From an uncultured Anaerolineales bacterium (GTDB taxonomy: Bacteria > Chloroflexota > Anaerolineae > Anaerolineales > UBA6663), in contig CALFZO010000113.1 of NCBI GenBank assembly GCA_937952305.1, positions 1-47,519 on the forward strand: a DNA stretch of 47,519 nt, read 5' to 3'. How positions within the stretch are numbered: position 1 is the stretch's first letter; each line of letters begins with the position of its first letter. The notes beneath the pieces were generated by a model that was given only the letters and a program-made list of their open reading frames with translations, did no database searches and had not been told where the DNA came from. The translations under genes were made by a program, and so were the position numbers. This document shows, in pieces, positions 7,568 to 16,592 of the stretch.

Positions 7568-9843
7568 GGCGTCACCCGGATGCGGCTGAGCAGGACCGAT
7601 TGGCCGTCGGTCGGCCGGCCGTCGTCCGTCCACAGCGGCAGCGGCGTTAAGGTTTGCGCGTCGTACACCACGACCTCGAGGAAATACTGGCCCGGCGGTG
7701 TCTCCGGCGCCAGCGTGAGCGTGTACGGGTCGACCACTTCCGCGCCCACGACCCAGGCCGCAGTCGGCGCCGCGCCCTGCTGCGGCCAGCTGTCCTGCGC
7801 GGCCCAGCGTGTGAAGTCTTCGCCGCGCACACGCGCCGAGACCGAGTAGTTGGCGGCGATGGGCCGCAGCGCGCGCCAGTGGAGCGTGAGGGTCAGGGCT
7901 TCGCCGGGGCGCAGGACGCGCCGGTCCACCGCGTAGCCGGTCAGCTGGATCAGGCCGCCCAGGTTCTGGCGCAGCGGGTTGGGCGCCGGGCCGGCGCGCG
8001 CGGCCAGCGGGAGCGTGCCGAAGGCGAAGGCGTCCCCGCCGGTGCTGGCCGGCAGGCGCGCGCCGTCTTGCAGGTCGTACACGCCCACGCGCAAGTGCAA
8101 TCGGGCCGGGGCGTAGGCGCCGGCCGGGAGCGCGATCACGTAATCGTCGGCCCAGGTCTGGCCGGGGCGGAGCAGCGTGGTCGCCAGCAAGCCCTGGCCG
8201 GGGAAGCGGTCGCGCTGGGCCACGATGATCTCGTCCTGATCGACGACGTGCACGAACACGCTCCAGTCCCGGTCCATGGCGATCTGGCTCTGCCAGTAGA
8301 GCGTCAGCCGCACGGCTTCGCCCGGCGTCGCCGCCTCGGTCCGCAGCGCGTACCCGAGCAGTATCAGCTCGCCGCCGAAGTCCACGTTCACGCGCTCCGG
8401 GATGGCGGCCAACTCGGCTTCAGACAGCGGCGCGGGCGGCTGGTAATGCGGCGCGATCACCGTGAACGGCACCAGCGCGGACAGGGCGAACATGAAGACG
8501 GCCAACGCGCCGGGCAACACCACCGGCGCGGAGCGCGCCGGCCTTAGTCGGCCAAACTGCGCCAGGCCCACGACGATCAATACGCTGATGGCGCTGATGG
8601 CCGGGAAGATCAGCCGGCCTTGCGAGGCCCAGGTCAGGCCGGACCAGCGCACCAGGCCCACGAACAGGGCCGCGATCCAGGCCAGCAGCAGCCCCCACTG
8701 GCCAAGGGCCAGCGCCGTCACCGCGCGGCCGCGCCGGGCCGCCAGCAGACCGAGGCCCAGGCCAAGCCCGGCGGCGGCGACGGCCAGGTTGAGGACCGTG
8801 TAGGTCCAGGCCGGCATCGGCACACTGACGCCGCCGAACAGGCCCCAGTAGGCCAGCACGAAGCCCTCGCGCTCGCCCCACAACTGCAGCAGAGTCGCCG
8901 GCTGCGGCCGCGCGCCGACGATGGCGATGAACGAGTTCCAGCCCAGCCAGTCGCCGTAGAGCTGAAAGTTGCGCCAATACCACCAGCCCGCCACCGCTCC
9001 AGCCAGGCCGAAGATGAGGCCGGCGCCGATGAGCCACTGGCGAAGGTCGAAGGACGAAAGACGAAGGGGCATTCGTGCGCCGGCCTCCGTCGGTCGTCCG
9101 AGTAGAGTCCCCGCCGCCAGCACCAGGCCGGCCAGCCCCCACAGCCCGAGCGCCGATTGCTTGCTCAGCGCGCCCGCGCCCAGCAGGAGGCCGAGCGCCA
9201 CGTGCGCCCAGCCGAGCCGGTCCGGTGGGTGCCGCAGCCAGCGGACCAGCAGCCACAGCGTGGCCGCCGAGAGCGTGACGGCCAGGTTGTCGTTGTTGAC
9301 GGAGGCGCTGATGAACACGAACATCGGCGTGAAGCCGGTCACCGCCCCGGCCGCCAACGCCAGCGCCTCGGCGGGGCGCGTCTCGCCCAGCAGCTCCCGC
9401 GCCAGGCGGTAAGTGCAGTACACGGTGGCCGCGCCCAGCAGCACCGAGAGCAGCCGGATCACGCGCACCGCCAGCGCCGTGCCGGTCCAGCGCCCGGCCT
9501 CGTCCGGCGCGTGGATGACGATGTTGTTGTTGCGATCCGGAGTGATGACGCCGTTGTCGGTGTGCGGGTTGATCCAGCGCACCTGCGCCAGGTCGCCGGT
9601 GTCGATCCAGAAGGTAGCCGCCGCCATCAGGTAGTAATACAGCGGCGGCTGGCTGCCCTCCTGCCGCCACGGCCCCACGTTGGCCGGGTCCTGTACAGGC
9701 AGGCCCTGGCCGTCGGCCAGGCGCTTGACCATGGGATAGTGCCACAGCTCGTCCGAGATCTCGAAGAGCGGCGTCACCACGGCGTAGACGGCGCCGACGG
9801 CCACGAAGACGGCCAGCAATGCCGGCAGGGCGAAGCGCTTCAT
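7564..9843 (-). CDS. GT39/ArnT-like membrane glycosyltransferase, tandem paralogue
   Basis: This 759-residue protein has the same build as its downstream neighbour: multiple membrane segments, an acidic first-loop motif FEISDELWHYP, the phrase SASVNNDNLAVTLSAATL, and a C-terminal soluble region with two YWQS/HWRA-type beta units. The start at 9843 overlaps the stop of the GT4 gene (ATGA). Two parts of the gene resemble this genome's intergenic spacer repeats: a loop at 9041-9100 (residues near GRPTEAGARMPLRLSSFDLR) and the last codons at 7601-7630 (TDDGRPTDGQ). Its role is probably sugar transfer from a polyprenyl carrier on the outer face of the membrane; specificity is unknown. Confidence 0.82.
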   Translation of the reverse strand: MKRFALPALLAVFVAVGAVYAVVTPLFEISDELWHYPMVKRLADGQGLPVQDPANVGPWRQEGSQPPLYYYLMAAATFWIDTGDLAQVRWINPHTDNGVITPDRNNNIVIHAPDEAGRWTGTALAVRVIRLLSVLLGAATVYCTYRLARELLGETRPAEALALAAGAVTGFTPMFVFISASVNNDNLAVTLSAATLWLLVRWLRHPPDRLGWAHVALGLLLGAGALSKQSALGLWGLAGLVLAAGTLLGRPTEAGARMPLRLSSFDLRQWLIGAGLIFGLAGAVAGWWYWRNFQLYGDWLGWNSFIAIVGARPQPATLLQLWGEREGFVLAYWGLFGGVSVPMPAWTYTVLNLAVAAAGLGLGLGLLAARRGRAVTALALGQWGLLLAWIAALFVGLVRWSGLTWASQGRLIFPAISAISVLIVVGLAQFGRLRPARSAPVVLPGALAVFMFALSALVPFTVIAPHYQPPAPLSEAELAAIPERVNVDFGGELILLGYALRTEAATPGEAVRLTLYWQSQIAMDRDWSVFVHVVDQDEIIVAQRDRFPGQGLLATTLLRPGQTWADDYVIALPAGAYAPARLHLRVGVYDLQDGARLPASTGGDAFAFGTLPLAARAGPAPNPLRQNLGGLIQLTGYAVDRRVLRPGEALTLTLHWRALRPIAANYSVSARVRGEDFTRWAAQDSWPQQGAAPTAAWVVGAEVVDPYTLTLAPETPPGQYFLEVVVYDAQTLTPLPLWTDDGRPTDGQSVLLSRIRVTP
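7601..7630. repeat. GACGAC-type spacer repeat inside the GT39 gene 3' end
   Basis: The sequence is built from CCGTCGG, TCGGCCGG and CGTCGTCCGTCC units, matching the style of the repeat at 15531-15549. It codes for the last part of the upstream GT39 paralogue. It may be a degenerate repeat absorbed into the reading frame. Confidence 0.4.
9041..9100. repeat. GAAGGAC/GGTCGTCC low-complexity repeat within the GT39 gene
   Basis: At 9041-9067 the top strand is a run of CGAAGG and ACGAAGG units, and at 9087-9100 CCGTCGGTCGTCCG follows. Runs of this kind are familiar as intergenic spacers in Chloroflexota-like genomes. Here the run lies in frame in a cytoplasmic-type loop that is longer than the equivalent loop of the paralogue. 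Confidence 0.55.
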
Positions 9844-10991
9844 AGCGTGCCGATGAACTCCAGCAGGCGCCGCGCGATGCCGTTCCACTGGAAGCCGGCG
9901 GCGGCGGCCCGCGCGCCGGCGCCGAGCCGGGCGCGCAGTTCGGGCGCATCCAGCAGCGCGCTGACGGCCAATACGAGCGCCTCGGGCGAGCCCGGCGGCA
10001 CCAGGCGCACCGTCTCGCCGTCGCGCAACTCGGCTACGGGCGCGGCCGGCGTGGTGGTGATGATGGCGCAGCCGTGCGCCAGGGCGGCCATGAGCGAGCC
10101 GCGCCGCAGCGAGGCGCCGTCGCGGTACGGCAGCGCCAGCACGTCGCAGGCCAGCAGATGGGCCGAGACCTCGCTCTCCGCGACGAAGCCCGTGCGCAGC
10201 ACCCGGCCTTCGACATCGAGGCCGTGCCGCTTGATCTGGCGCTCCAACTGGGCCGCGAAGGCGGCGTCGCCAGGGTCGCTGGCGCCGGCCTCCCCGCCGA
10301 TCAGCAGGAGCTTCACCGGCGCTTTGCGCGTCACCAGCGCGGCCAGCGCCGCAATCAGCGTGTCGCCGCCCTTGGAGTGGTTAAGGAAGCCGAAGTACCC
10401 GATCAGGCAATCCCGCGCGCCCACGCCCAGCGCGGCCCGCCAGGCGGCGCGCTCGTAATCAGCCGGCGGCGCCGGGCGGATGTTGCTGCCGATCGGGATC
10501 TGGGCGACGGCGCGCACGCCGCGTCGGCGCAGCTCGGCCGCATCGGCGGGGTCGGTGGCCACAGCGCCTCGCGCGGCGCGCGCGAGGTGGGTCACCGCCC
10601 ACGGCCGCAGGGCGCCGGCCTTGGGGAAGAGATACGGGATGCGCAGGTCATGGAAGGTGACGACGGTGGGCCGGCCGGCGACGTCCGGCAGGAAATGGAT
10701 GGGCGCCCCCAGGCCGTACGCCGCCGCTTGATACTGAACGTTGAGCCAGTCCAGGCTCAGGTCGCGCGCCAGCGCCCGCACCTGCCCCAGGGCCGGGAAC
10801 GACCAGCCGCGCACGACGGCGTGCGTCTGAAAAGCGGGCGCGTTCGGACCCGCCGGGCGCGCACAGCGGAAGTCGGTGAGCACGTGGACGTCCACGCCCA
10901 GCTCCGCCAGCGCCTGCGCCAGCTGAAAACTGTAGTCCCCCACCCCGCCCGCGAGCGGCGGAAACTCGCCGGTGATGATACCGATCCGCAT
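9840..10991 (-). CDS. Glycosyltransferase family 4
   Basis: This 383-residue GT-B enzyme begins with a typical N-terminal Rossmann start, MRIGIITGEFPPLAGGVGDY. The C-terminal donor-binding half contains GFLNHSKGGDTLIAAL and a region LPYRDGASLRRGSLMAALAHG in the position of the EX7E motif, where the first acidic residue is not in the usual place. Members transfer sugars from nucleotide donors at the cytoplasmic face. The frame extends to 11084, but homology starts at 10991. It is the first gene of a four-gene set joined by ATGA overlaps with the two GT39 genes and the polymerase. Confidence 0.88.
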   Translation of the reverse strand: MRIGIITGEFPPLAGGVGDYSFQLAQALAELGVDVHVLTDFRCARPAGPNAPAFQTHAVVRGWSFPALGQVRALARDLSLDWLNVQYQAAAYGLGAPIHFLPDVAGRPTVVTFHDLRIPYLFPKAGALRPWAVTHLARAARGAVATDPADAAELRRRGVRAVAQIPIGSNIRPAPPADYERAAWRAALGVGARDCLIGYFGFLNHSKGGDTLIAALAALVTRKAPVKLLLIGGEAGASDPGDAAFAAQLERQIKRHGLDVEGRVLRTGFVAESEVSAHLLACDVLALPYRDGASLRRGSLMAALAHGCAIITTTPAAPVAELRDGETVRLVPPGSPEALVLAVSALLDAPELRARLGAGARAAAAGFQWNGIARRLLEFIGTL

Positions 10992-11189
10992 AGGTTGATC
11001 GTCTAGCGCCGCTGAGACAGTGAGTCCCACAGAGGCGGAAAGGTCACTCCGCGTCTCGCCGTCTCCACGGCCGTCCCAGAGCAATTTCCGCTGGCGCTGA
11101 CGTCACCCGGCCCCGGCCCCTCACTTCGCTTCGCTGCGGGGGCCATGGTGCGCCGGAATGACCGAGCGTAAGTCATATCGGGAACCGCT
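10992..11189. other. Intergenic gap between GT4 and GT2 genes
   Basis: No reading frame with coding character is visible. The stretch 11112-11150 contains GGCCCC and GGGGGCC arms around TTCGCTTCGCT, a weak hairpin without a T-run. I see no convincing promoter for the GT4 gene. Confidence 0.4.
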
Positions 11190-12119
11190 CTAAGCTGTGC
11201 CCCGCAGCCCGGAGCGCAGGACCTGCCAATAGACGCGCACGCGCGCGGCGCGCAGGGCGCGTTTGTGACCGACCAGGCCCTTGAGCGCCTCCAGCGCCAG
11301 TTGGGCCGCAAAGTTCGCCAGCAAAAACAGGCGCAAAACTTCGGCCGCCGCCGCGCCGTGATACTTGCGGTAGTAGCGGACCTTGCTGGAGTTGAAGCGG
11401 ATGTGCGTGGCCGCCGGCACCTGCGCGCTGGAGCGGCCCTCGTAATGGATCACGCGCGCGGCCGGCACGTGCGCCACCCGCCAGCCGGCGGCGCGGATCC
11501 GCCGGCACCAGTCCAGCTCCTCCGAGTACATGAAGAAGCCCTCGTCCAGCCCGCCCACCTGCTCCACCACCTCGCGCCGCACGAGCAGAGCCGCGCCCAC
11601 CAGCCAATCCACCTCGGCCGGCTGGTCCGGCGGCAGGTCCAGCGCGTAGTAACGGCGCAGCAGGCCGCGCGGGGCCAGGCCCTGCAGCCACGTGCTCTCA
11701 AAGAAGCCGGTCAGCAGCGCCGGGAAGCGCCGGCGCGTGGACTGCGGCGTGCCGTCGGCGTAGACCAACTGCGGGCCGACCACGCCGACCTGCGGATGGG
11801 CGTCCAGGTAGCTCGTCAGCGCCGCCAGCGCCCCGGGCTGCACCTCCGTGTCCGGGTTGAGCAGGCCCAGGTAACGGCCGCGTGCGGCCCGCAGGCCGAG
11901 GTTGTTGCCGCGGCTGTAGCCCAGGTTTTCAGCGCTGGCGATCAGCCTCAGCGCCGGGAACTCGGCCCGGACCATGTCCGGCGTGCCGTCGGCGGAGGCC
12001 GAATCCACGACGATGACCTCGACCGCCGGATCGTCCAGCGGCAAGGCGCGCAGGCACGCGCGCAACAAATCGCGCACGTTCCAGGCGAGCACAATCACCG
12101 AAAGCTGGGGGTCGGCCAC
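11190..12119 (-). CDS. Glycosyltransferase family 2 (rhamnosyltransferase-like)
   Basis: This 309-residue GT-A enzyme has the nucleotide-binding start LSVIVLAWNVRDLL, the acidic loop VIVVDSASADGT, the phrase GYSRGNNLGLRAARG, the metal-site-like LLNPDTEV, and the acceptor-side EGFFMYSEELDWCRRIRAAG. This pattern is typical of the GT2 group often annotated as rhamnosyl- or dTDP-sugar transferases. The start is GTG at 12119. A TACAAT sequence lies only about 6 bases upstream of it, so the mRNA could be leaderless. Given the GDP-deoxysugar genes nearby, a GDP-D-rhamnose donor is possible but is not shown by sequence. Confidence 0.88.
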   Translation of the reverse strand: MADPQLSVIVLAWNVRDLLRACLRALPLDDPAVEVIVVDSASADGTPDMVRAEFPALRLIASAENLGYSRGNNLGLRAARGRYLGLLNPDTEVQPGALAALTSYLDAHPQVGVVGPQLVYADGTPQSTRRRFPALLTGFFESTWLQGLAPRGLLRRYYALDLPPDQPAEVDWLVGAALLVRREVVEQVGGLDEGFFMYSEELDWCRRIRAAGWRVAHVPAARVIHYEGRSSAQVPAATHIRFNSSKVRYYRKYHGAAAAEVLRLFLLANFAAQLALEALKGLVGHKRALRAARVRVYWQVLRSGLRGTA

Positions 12120-12185
12120 GCGCGTATTGTAGCGGAGGAAGGCCAGCCGAGACGGTCAGCCGGCCGCCGCGGCGGACGCGGGCGC

Positions 12186-13184
12186 CTACAGGCTGCGGTT
12201 GACAAACAGGTCGGCCAGATCGCTCAGGGCTTGCCGGTACTTATTGGCGGGGAGGGTCATCAGCGCCGCCTGGGCCTGGGCCACAAAACCGCGCGCCTCT
12301 ACCAAGGAGGTCTCGATGGCGCCCGACTCGCGCACGGCGCGCACGACGCGCTCCACGCGGCTGGCGTCGCCGGCATGGCCGTTCAGCAGAGCCGCCAGGT
12401 CGGGGTCGGCCGGGTGCCGGTCCAGGTAGCACAGCGCCGGCAGCGTGATCAGGCCCTGGCGCAGGTCGCTGCCGGCTGGCTTGCCCAGCTGGGCCTCGTC
12501 GGACGTGAAGTCCAGGATGTCGTCGATGATCTGGAAGGCCATGCCGGCCTCGCGGCCATACGTGCGCATGGCCTCCACCTGGGCGGCCGGCGCGTCGGCC
12601 AAGAGCGCCGGCGCCAGGGCGGCCACCTCGAACAGCGAGGCTGTCTTGCCGTAAATGCGCTTCAGGTAGCCAGCGCGCGAAGCGCGGACACGGTCGCTGA
12701 ACATCTGCGTCAGCTCACCGTTGACGATGATCCCGAGCGTGCGGGCGAAGGCCGTCATCACCGGCACCGACTCGGCCTGGGCGGCCAGCTCGGCCGCGCG
12801 CGCAAACAGGAAGTCGCCGGCCAGGACCGTGGCCGCCGGCGTCCATTGGGCGTTGAGCGTAGGGTGGCCGCGCCGCAGCAGGCTGCCATCCACCAGATCG
12901 TCATGCACGAGCGTGGCGGTGTGGAGCATCTCCACGGCCGCCGCCAGCGCCGCCGAGCGTTGCCGCGGCGCGTCGAACAGACCCACCCCCAGCAGGGTGA
13001 CCGCCGGCCGCAGCCGCTTGCCGCCCGCCGCCAGCAAGTGGTCGATGGCGTGCGCCAGGACCTCATGCTGTTCAATGGTCACCTCGCGCATCTTGGCTTC
13101 GACGACTTGCAGGCCGGGCTCGACCAGCGCCAGCACGTCTCCAAGCGTGCGCGTGGCCAGCCCGGGCAGGGTTGAGGTCGTCAT
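12186..13184 (-). CDS. Long-chain trans-polyprenyl diphosphate synthase
   Basis: This 332-residue all-helical prenyltransferase elongates an allylic diphosphate with isopentenyl diphosphate. Seen are GGKRLRP (about 54-60), the first aspartate-rich motif D95-D-L-V-D99 and the second D221-D-I-L-D225. The fifth residue before the first motif is Ala90, small as in octaprenyl/heptaprenyl synthases, so a long chain for a quinone side chain is likely. The start at 13184 has GGGAG 8 bases upstream and overlaps the TatD stop (ATGA), so the start five codons earlier is less likely. It belongs to the - strand run with TatD upstream. Confidence 0.92.
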   Translation of the reverse strand: MTTSTLPGLATRTLGDVLALVEPGLQVVEAKMREVTIEQHEVLAHAIDHLLAAGGKRLRPAVTLLGVGLFDAPRQRSAALAAAVEMLHTATLVHDDLVDGSLLRRGHPTLNAQWTPAATVLAGDFLFARAAELAAQAESVPVMTAFARTLGIIVNGELTQMFSDRVRASRAGYLKRIYGKTASLFEVAALAPALLADAPAAQVEAMRTYGREAGMAFQIIDDILDFTSDEAQLGKPAGSDLRQGLITLPALCYLDRHPADPDLAALLNGHAGDASRVERVVRAVRESGAIETSLVEARGFVAQAQAALMTLPANKYRQALSDLADLFVNRSL

Positions 13185-13954
13185 GATCGTGACTCCCATC
13201 CGAAGAAACGGGCTGCATTGCGCGACGTCGCCGCCGCCGCCGTTTCTATAGGTATACTGCGAATCTCCGCCAATTTTTCCACCACATACCGCACATAGGC
13301 GGGTTCGTTGCGTTTCCCCCGGTGCGCCTGCGGCGTCAGATAAGGCGCATCGGTTTCCACCAGCACGCGCTCCAACGGAACTACCGCGAACAGCGCGCGC
13401 AGGGCGTCGTTCTTCTTATAAGTCAGCGGCCCATCCACGCCCAGATAACACCCCAGCGCCAGCGCGGCCTCGGCGAAGTCCGCGTCCCCGGAGAAAGCAT
13501 GCAGCACCACGCCGGCGTCCGGGCGCTGCTCGCGCAGGACCGCCAACACCTCGGCGTGCGCGTCACGATCGTGGACGACCACGGGCTTGCCGACCGCCTG
13601 GGCCAGCTCCAGCTGGGTGCGGAAAGCCGCCGCCTGCTCCGATAGTGACAATTTTCTCCAATACAAGTCTATCCCAATTTCCCCGATTCCGACAACTTTT
13701 GGATGCATTGCCAGGCCCCGAATTTCGTCCAGGGCGGCGGGCGTCAACTCCTCGGCCGAGTTCGGGTGGATTCCGACCAGGGCGTACACCTCGGGCACGC
13801 GTTCGGCCAGGGCCACGGCGCGGCGGCAGGCGGCCAGGTCCACGCCCGGAACCACGATGTGCGTGACGCCGACGGCCCGGGCCCGTTCCAGCACCTCCGC
13901 CTGGTCGGCGTCAAAGTCGGGGAAGTCGAGATGACAGTGCGTGTCGGCGTACAT
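13181..13954 (-). CDS. tatD: TatD-family metal-dependent hydrolase
   Basis: This 257-residue TIM-barrel amidohydrolase-type nuclease contains the metal motif HCHLDF (H6, H8), the carboxylate EIGIDLYW, histidines in VVHDRDAH and LHAFSGD, and ETDAPYLTP near the end. TatD proteins are 3'-5' DNases implicated in DNA quality control. Length is normal. The frame runs upstream to 14026, but the family N-terminus MYADTHCHLDF sets the start at 13954. The stop overlaps the start of the polyprenyl synthase. The 5' half contains a local AT-richer patch near 13640-13700, unlike its surroundings. Confidence 0.93.
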   Translation of the reverse strand: MYADTHCHLDFPDFDADQAEVLERARAVGVTHIVVPGVDLAACRRAVALAERVPEVYALVGIHPNSAEELTPAALDEIRGLAMHPKVVGIGEIGIDLYWRKLSLSEQAAAFRTQLELAQAVGKPVVVHDRDAHAEVLAVLREQRPDAGVVLHAFSGDADFAEAALALGCYLGVDGPLTYKKNDALRALFAVVPLERVLVETDAPYLTPQAHRGKRNEPAYVRYVVEKLAEIRSIPIETAAAATSRNAARFFGWESRS

Positions 13955-13977
13955 CAGTGGGCCTGGTCCGTGAAAGC

Positions 13978-14020
13978 TGGTCAGTGATCCGTCGGCCAGC
14001 GACCATCGTCCACTGTCCGC
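13978..14020. repeat. Degenerate GATCAGT/GTCCACTGTCC-type spacer
   Basis: The gap between tatD and the phosphohexomutase reads as imperfect units (GTCAGTGATCCGTCGG, CCATCGTCCACTGTCCG) akin to the spacer at 23418-23484. No function is evident. Confidence 0.4.
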
Positions 14021-14029
14021 CCTCAATCC

Positions 14030-15463
14030 CTAACGCAGGCCAGCCAGCTTCAGCCCGTCCTCCAGCACCGCCGGCACGCGGCTCTGATCCAGGATTTCGC
14101 AGTAGACGCGGATGATCGGCTCCGTGCCCGAGAAGCGGATGAGCACCCAGCCGCCGCCGTCGGCGAACACGAACTTGAAGCCGTCGGTGGTGTCGATGCG
14201 CTCCACAGTGTGGCCGCCGATCACAATCCCGGGCTGCGCGGCGGCCACCTTCTGCCGCACGCTCTCGCGCTGCTTGGTCGGGAAGAGCGTGTCCACGCGG
14301 TCGTAATAGTGGGCGCCGACCTTGGCGTACAGGCGCTCCAGCAGCTGGGACGGCTTCTGGCCGGTCTTGACCATGAAGTCCAGGAAGAGCAGGTTGCCCA
14401 GGATGCCGTCGCGCTCGGGGACATTGCCCTTGAACGCGTAGCCGCCGCTCTCCTCGCCGCCGATCATGGCGTCGGTCTCCACCATCTTGGGGGCCACGTA
14501 TTTGAAGCCCACGCCGGTCTCGTGCACGGGCACGCCGTACAGGCGGCCGAGCTTGTCCAGCATCGAGCCGGCGCTGATGGTCTTGACGATCGGGCCGCGC
14601 TGGCCGCGGACTTCCAGCAGGTAGAGCGCCAGCAGCGCGAAGACCTGCAGCTGGTTGAGGAAGCGGCCGTTCTCGTCGCCGATGCCCATGCGGTCGGCGT
14701 CGCCGTCGGTGATCAACAGCACGTCTGCGCCGCGCGCCACCGTCGTGCTCAGACCCACGTCCACGTTCGGCTGGATCGGCTCCGGGCGGCGCATCTCCGG
14801 GAAGGCCGGGTTGCGCGTGGCGTGGATCTCGTCCACCGTCGTGCGGCCGCCGGCCAGCAGACGCGGGAACCAGCCGCCGCCGTTGCCCCACATGGCGTCC
14901 ACCAGCACCTTGAAGCCGGCCGCCTTGATCGCGTCCAGGTCCACCAGCTTCTTTAAGTTTTCGATGTAGGCCAGCGAGGCGTCGAACTTGCGGACCAGGC
15001 CCTGCGCTTCGGCCTGCGCCAGCGGCAAGGTCTTGACGCCCTCCGAGCCCGGGATCAGGCGCTCGATCTGCTTGAGGCCGTCCGGGTCGATGGCGCCGCC
15101 GTTCGGGTCGCGCACCTTGAAGCCGTTGTCGGCCGGCGGGTTGTGCGAGGCCGTGATGTTGATGGCGCCGACGGCCTGCTTGTCGACCACGGCATAGGCG
15201 ATCACGGGCGTCGGCGTCGGGCCGTCGGTGAGCCAGACGTGCAGGCCGTTGGCGGCCAGCACCTCGGCGACCGCCGCCGCGAAGTGCTCGGACGCAAAGC
15301 GTTTGTCGTGGCCGACCACCACCGCCCGGCCGGCCCAGCCCTTGTCCAACAAATACCGGGCAAAGCCCTGGGCGCAGCGGCGCACGTTGGCGAAGGTGTA
15401 GTCCTCGGCGATCACGCCGCGCCAGCCGTCGGTGCCAAATTTGATCGTGATTTCTTCAAGCAT
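14030..15463 (-). CDS. Phosphoglucomutase/phosphomannomutase (alpha-D-phosphohexomutase)
   Basis: This 477-residue enzyme interconverts hexose 6- and 1-phosphates. All four family signatures are visible: the phosphoserine loop ITASHNPP (S106), the Mg site DGDADRMG (D253, D255, D257), the sugar loop GGEESGGY, and the phosphate-binding RFSGTEPIIRVY near the C-terminus. The GEESGGY loop is common to enzymes that act on glucose or mannose phosphates, so specificity is open. Neighbouring GDP-mannose dehydratase and reductase genes suggest that mannose 1-phosphate supply is at least one role. The start is ATG at 15463; 90 bases of repeat-containing spacer separate it from the dehydratase gene. Confidence 0.93.
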   Translation of the reverse strand: MLEEITIKFGTDGWRGVIAEDYTFANVRRCAQGFARYLLDKGWAGRAVVVGHDKRFASEHFAAAVAEVLAANGLHVWLTDGPTPTPVIAYAVVDKQAVGAINITASHNPPADNGFKVRDPNGGAIDPDGLKQIERLIPGSEGVKTLPLAQAEAQGLVRKFDASLAYIENLKKLVDLDAIKAAGFKVLVDAMWGNGGGWFPRLLAGGRTTVDEIHATRNPAFPEMRRPEPIQPNVDVGLSTTVARGADVLLITDGDADRMGIGDENGRFLNQLQVFALLALYLLEVRGQRGPIVKTISAGSMLDKLGRLYGVPVHETGVGFKYVAPKMVETDAMIGGEESGGYAFKGNVPERDGILGNLLFLDFMVKTGQKPSQLLERLYAKVGAHYYDRVDTLFPTKQRESVRQKVAAAQPGIVIGGHTVERIDTTDGFKFVFADGGGWVLIRFSGTEPIIRVYCEILDQSRVPAVLEDGLKLAGLR

Positions 15464-15530
15464 AGGCGTCTCTGAAAGGGCGCCGGACGAGCGACGCTGT
15501 GACGCAAGCCCGCCAGGCCCAGCGGGCGTT

Positions 15531-15549
15531 CGTCGGTCGTCGGTCGTCC
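15531..15549. repeat. Short tandem CGTCGGT repeat
   Basis: The unit TCGGTCG/TCGTCGG recurs in tandem just downstream of the GDP-mannose dehydratase stop. It resembles the in-gene repeats at 7601-7630 and 9087-9100. Confidence 0.5.
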
Positions 15550-15553
15550 AACG

Positions 15554-16558
15554 TCAATGACGAACCGTCGTGATCTCCACCAGGTCCGGCAGCTTCTGGC
15601 CGCCCTGCAGCCGCGCCAGGTCGGCCTCCACCATCATGCGGATCAACTGCGCGAAGGACACGGTCGGCTCCCAGCCGAGCAGCTGGCGCGCCTTGGCCGG
15701 GTCGCCCACCAGCAGATCGACTTCGGCCGGGCGGAAGAAGCGCTGGTCCTGGACGACGTAATCGCGGTAATCCAAACCCACATGACTGAAGGCGACCTCG
15801 CAGATCTCGCGGATGCTGTGCGTCTCGCCGGTGGCGATGACGTAGTCGTCCGGGGTGGCCTGCTGGACCATCAGCCACATGGCGCGCACATAGTCGCCGG
15901 CGAAGCCCAGGTCGCGGCGCGCCTCCAGGTTGCCCAGGCGCAGCTCCTTGCGCAGCCCCAGCTTGATGGCGGCCACGCCCTGCGCGATCTTGCGCTCGAC
16001 GAACTCCAGCCCGCGCCGCGGCGAGCCGTGGTTGAACAGGATGCCGGAGGTGGCGTGCAGGCCGTAGCTCTCGCGGTAATTGACCGTGATCCAGTGGCCG
16101 TAGACCTTGGCCACGCCGTACGGGCTGCGCGGGTAGAACGGCGTCTGCTCCGTCTGCGGCACGGCCTGGACCTTGCCGAACATCTCGCTCGAGCTGGCCT
16201 GGTAGAAGCGGATCCTGGGGTCAACCATGCGGATCGCGTCGAGCAGGCGTGTCACGCCCAGGGCGGTGGATTCGCCGGTGAGCACCGGCTGCTGCCAGGA
16301 GGTCGGCACAAACGACATGGCCGCCAGGTTGTAGACTTCTTGCGGGTTGAACTCGCGCAGCAGGCCGATCAGCGAGGCCTCGTCCAGCAGGTCGCCCTGG
16401 ACCAGGGTCAAGCGGTCCTGGATCGGCTCCAGCCGGTCCAGGTTGATGATGCTGGTGCGGCGCACCATGCCGACGACGGTGTAACCCTTCGCCAACAGGA
16501 ATTCGGCCAGGTAGGAACCGTCCTGGCCGGTGATGCCGGTGATCAATGCGGTCGGCAC
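15554..16558 (-). CDS. gmd: GDP-mannose 4,6-dehydratase
   Basis: This 334-residue extended SDR enzyme converts GDP-D-mannose to GDP-4-keto-6-deoxy-D-mannose. Seen are the NADP motif TGITGQDGSYL (G8, G11, G14), the family phrase VRRTSIINLDRLE, catalytic SSSEMFG (S122/S123, E125) and Y147-G-V-A-K151, and NHGSPRRGLEFVERKI, all close to the GMD consensus. The start is GTG at 16558, backed by a strong AAGGAGG five bases upstream; a TTG at 16579 precedes that ribosome site and is unlikely. The reductase gene lies just upstream on the same strand, so the two make a deoxysugar module. Confidence 0.94.
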   Translation of the reverse strand: MPTALITGITGQDGSYLAEFLLAKGYTVVGMVRRTSIINLDRLEPIQDRLTLVQGDLLDEASLIGLLREFNPQEVYNLAAMSFVPTSWQQPVLTGESTALGVTRLLDAIRMVDPRIRFYQASSSEMFGKVQAVPQTEQTPFYPRSPYGVAKVYGHWITVNYRESYGLHATSGILFNHGSPRRGLEFVERKIAQGVAAIKLGLRKELRLGNLEARRDLGFAGDYVRAMWLMVQQATPDDYVIATGETHSIREICEVAFSHVGLDYRDYVVQDQRFFRPAEVDLLVGDPAKARQLLGWEPTVSFAQLIRMMVEADLARLQGGQKLPDLVEITTVRH

Positions 16559-16592
16559 TCTGCCTCCTTGGGAACGCAAGCCGAAAGACGCG

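Noticed and set aside
11265..13175. 636-residue open frame on the + strand
   Set aside because: It runs antisense across the GT2 and polyprenyl synthase genes, both of which carry clear family motifs. The product is a low-complexity Arg/Gln/Gly string.
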